This document shows positions 6,749 through 8,284 of a stretch of DNA of 8,284 nt, piece after piece (the first letter of the stretch is position 1; the number at the start of each line of letters is the position of its first letter). Location of the stretch: NCBI GenBank assembly GCA_050014815.1, contig JBEKCP010000249.1, positions 1 to 8,284 of the forward strand, written 5' to 3'. A program made the translations under genes and the position numbers. The DNA comes from JBEKCP01 sp050014815 (GTDB lineage: Bacteria; Planctomycetota; Planctomycetia; Pirellulales; Thermoguttaceae). Below the pieces are notes generated by a model. The model was not told the DNA's origin. It made no database searches and worked only from the letters and a program-made list of their open reading frames with translations.

Positions 6749-7111
6749 GTGAGCCCGACGTTCCGCGACGCCCTGGAGACCTTCGAGCACGAGTATCCGG
6801 GCCGGGACTACACCATCGAGATCGTCTGCCCGGAGTTCACCTCCGTCTGCCCCAGGACGGGCCAGCCCGACTTCGGCACGCTCGTGTTCAGCTACGAGCC
6901 CGACCGGAAGTGCGTCGAATTGAAGAGTCTGAAGCTCTACCTGCAGCAGTTCCGCAACGAGGGGATTTTCTACGAGAACGCCACGAACCGGATCCTGGAC
7001 GACTTTGTGGCGGTGGTCCAGCCGCGGCGGGTCCGCCTGACGGCCGCGTTCACCGCCCGCGGCGGCATTACCACCACCGTCACCACAACATTCCAGCGGG
7101 GAAAGGAATAA
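6749..7111 (+). CDS. queF: NADPH-dependent preQ0 reductase QueF (short type I form)
   Basis: QueF reduces the nitrile of preQ0 to the aminomethyl group of preQ1 using two NADPH, the last step before insertion into tRNA. The protein has 120 residues from a GTG start with a strong AAGGAG site. The catalytic Cys34 (SVCPRTGQPDFG) that forms the thioimide and Asp41, the proton donor, are both present. The QueF signature ELKSLKLY is at 57-64, followed by FRNEGIFYEN with the substrate-binding Glu76. It is a single T-fold domain, like the unimodular Bacillus-type enzyme rather than the double-domain E. coli type, and is on the short side. Only 35 bases separate its start from that of queC. Its stop is one base from the next gene, so it is co-transcribed with the isomerase. 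Confidence 0.95.
   Translation: MSPTFRDALETFEHEYPGRDYTIEIVCPEFTSVCPRTGQPDFGTLVFSYEPDRKCVELKSLKLYLQQFRNEGIFYENATNRILDDFVAVVQPRRVRLTAAFTARGGITTTVTTTFQRGKE
7102..7107 (+). promoter_or_regulatory. Ribosome binding site of the isomerase gene inside the queF end
   Basis: AAAGGA lies 5 bases before the ATG at 7113 and overlaps the last codons of queF. This points to translational coupling between the two genes. Confidence 0.6.
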
Positions 7112-7112
7112 C

Positions 7113-8126
7113 ATGAACGACCGGCCGGGCGTGATATTATCGGGCTTTGCGGACGAGGCCGCCGCGGGGAAGACGGCCCTGGAGCAGTTCGTCGCCTTCG
7201 CCGCCCTCGGGCTCCAGTATTACACGATCCGGTTCATCGACGCCGGCCAGGGCATCAAGAACGTCATGAAGCTGACTCTGCCGGAGGTCCGGAAGATCCG
7301 GCATCTCCAGGACGAGTATGCCTTGAACGTCTCCTCGATCGGATCGCCGATCGGCAAGATCAAGCTGGCCGACGTCGAGGACGGGACCAAGAACGTCTAC
7401 GTGCCCTTCAAGAAGTACCTGGCCACCGAGGTCCAGCGGGTGTGCGAGCTGGCCCACGCCTTCGAGACCAAGCTGATCCGCGGCTTCTCTTTCTATCCGC
7501 CCAAGGGGAGCGATCCGCGGGCGTATCTGCCGCAGGTGGTCGATCAACTGGGGCAGATTGCCGAGACGTGCCACCGGTCCGACCTGACGTTCGGACTGGA
7601 GGTCGAGGCGAACCTGGTGGGCGCCAACGGGCATCAACTGGCGGAGATCTACCAGCAGGTCAACGACCCGGCCATGGTCCTGGTCTTCGACGCCGCCAAC
7701 CTCCTGGTTCAGGGCTGCTCGCCGGCCGAGGTGTTCGAGCAATACGTGGCGATGAAGCCCGGGCTGGGCTGGCTCCACATCAAGGACTACCGCAGGGAGC
7801 CGTCGGCGGCGAAAGGGGGCCACGTGAACGAGGACGCGCTGGCCAACTTCGTGCCGGCCGACGCGGGCGACGCCGCCCACGAGGCCATCCTCCGCGATTT
7901 CAGCCGCATCCTGCCGGCCCTCCAGAAGAAGCTGCACCGGCGGGGCATTCCGGGCGTGTTTCTGGACCTCGAGCCGCACTTGAAAGGCGGCGGCCAATTC
8001 GGCGGCACCAGCGGCCCCGACGGAATGGGCGTCGCCCTCCGCGGCCTCGTTCGCGTCCTCGATTACGTCGGCATCGACTACCACCTCCGGGACTTCCAGG
8101 ACGTGAAGGCCGCCCGGGGATTCTAA
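7113..8126 (+). CDS. Sugar phosphate isomerase/epimerase-like TIM barrel protein
   Basis: This 337-residue protein belongs to the xylose isomerase-like superfamily (COG1082, AP endonuclease 2 fold). It opens with VILSGFADEAA, followed by repeated strand-helix units. The usual metal-binding set can be placed: Glu163 or Glu165 (FGLEVEAN), Asp193 (LVFDAANLL), His222 with the following Lys-Asp (WLHIKDYR) and Glu287 (FLDLEPHLK). The chemistry is probably isomerisation, epimerisation or dehydration of a sugar or polyol; the exact substrate cannot be told from sequence. It has no signal peptide, so it is cytoplasmic. Its start is one base after the queF stop, with a ribosome site inside queF. No known role in queuosine synthesis is implied; this may be a chance pairing of housekeeping genes. 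Confidence 0.88.
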   Translation: MNDRPGVILSGFADEAAAGKTALEQFVAFAALGLQYYTIRFIDAGQGIKNVMKLTLPEVRKIRHLQDEYALNVSSIGSPIGKIKLADVEDGTKNVYVPFKKYLATEVQRVCELAHAFETKLIRGFSFYPPKGSDPRAYLPQVVDQLGQIAETCHRSDLTFGLEVEANLVGANGHQLAEIYQQVNDPAMVLVFDAANLLVQGCSPAEVFEQYVAMKPGLGWLHIKDYRREPSAAKGGHVNEDALANFVPADAGDAAHEAILRDFSRILPALQKKLHRRGIPGVFLDLEPHLKGGGQFGGTSGPDGMGVALRGLVRVLDYVGIDYHLRDFQDVKAARGF

Positions 8127-8284
8127 CCGTGCAGCGCGGGATGGTGGGAAACTGCTGTTTAGCGGGCGGGCTTGCCCGCCGGGTATTGCCGGCACTTGGA
8201 TGCGCTGGCCAGCCCCCCCGGGACCCCGCCGTTGCCCCCCATGGCCGCGCGGACGGGCACACGAAACTACCCCACTAACACGTT
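8127..8284. other. Intergenic tail with no supported gene
   Basis: The 158 bases after the isomerase stop hold one family 1 repeat unit at 8157-8182 and a C-rich stretch near 8210-8240. An ATG at 8240 opens a short frame to the window edge, but it has no ribosome site and too little length to call. I see no intrinsic terminator with a T-run. Confidence 0.5.
8157..8182 (+). repeat. REP-like palindrome, family 1, solo copy
   Basis: The unit starts GTTTAGCGGGCGGGC, continues TTGCCCGCCGG, and is an exact reverse complement of the copy inside the permease at 2100-2125. It lies 31 bases after the isomerase stop, a usual place for REP units, and has no inverted partner within the window. Confidence 0.85.

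Noticed and set aside
8140..8278. Small gene after the isomerase
   Set aside because: The frame reads straight through the repeat (LAGGLARRV) and lacks a ribosome site; no family resemblance.

Overview
The window is GC-rich bacterial chromosome carrying six protein genes and an unusual load of dispersed palindromic repeats. Codon use, the gene types (a secreted Pro/Ala-rich protein, a very large two-core FtsX-family permease, a xylose-isomerase-like sugar isomerase, queuosine genes) and the many short hairpin repeats suggest Planctomycetota. This placement is an inference from gene style, not from a marker gene. No rRNA, tRNA, CRISPR array, integrase or transposase gene was found.

Layout. 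On the left, a secreted hypothetical protein on the minus strand starts at 551 and runs off the window at base 1. It diverges from an ABC transporter operon on the plus strand: a LolD/MacB-type ATPase (722-1411) overlaps by 19 bases a ten-helix permease of 1216 residues (1393-5043). Next comes a 115-base convergent gap filled by an inverted repeat pair. Then come queE (5159-5872) and queC (5967-6713), both on the minus strand. queC diverges across only 35 bases from queF (6749-7111, plus), which is followed after 1 base by a sugar phosphate isomerase/epimerase-like gene (7113-8126). The last 158 bases hold one solo repeat and no supported gene.

Function. QueE, QueC and QueF are three consecutive steps from 6-carboxytetrahydropterin to preQ1, the base later inserted into tRNA and matured to queuosine. 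QueD and the tRNA-guanine transglycosylase are not in the window. The ABC pair is probably an inner-membrane transporter or mechanotransducer of the LolCDE/MacB/FtsX class; its substrate is not readable from sequence.

Most notable signal. The permease ORF contains six hairpin-forming repeat elements from four unrelated sequence families (near 2100, 2253, 2875, 2941, 3548 and 4279). All are read through in frame and all lie in the loops or domains between predicted membrane helices. One family recurs outside genes at 5061-5086, 5105-5130 and 8157-8182, so these are mobile or amplified repeats and not domain features. The queC end and the queC-queE gap carry two more small repeat types. The gene resembles the in-frame palindromic element insertions described in Rickettsia, but with several element families piled into one gene.
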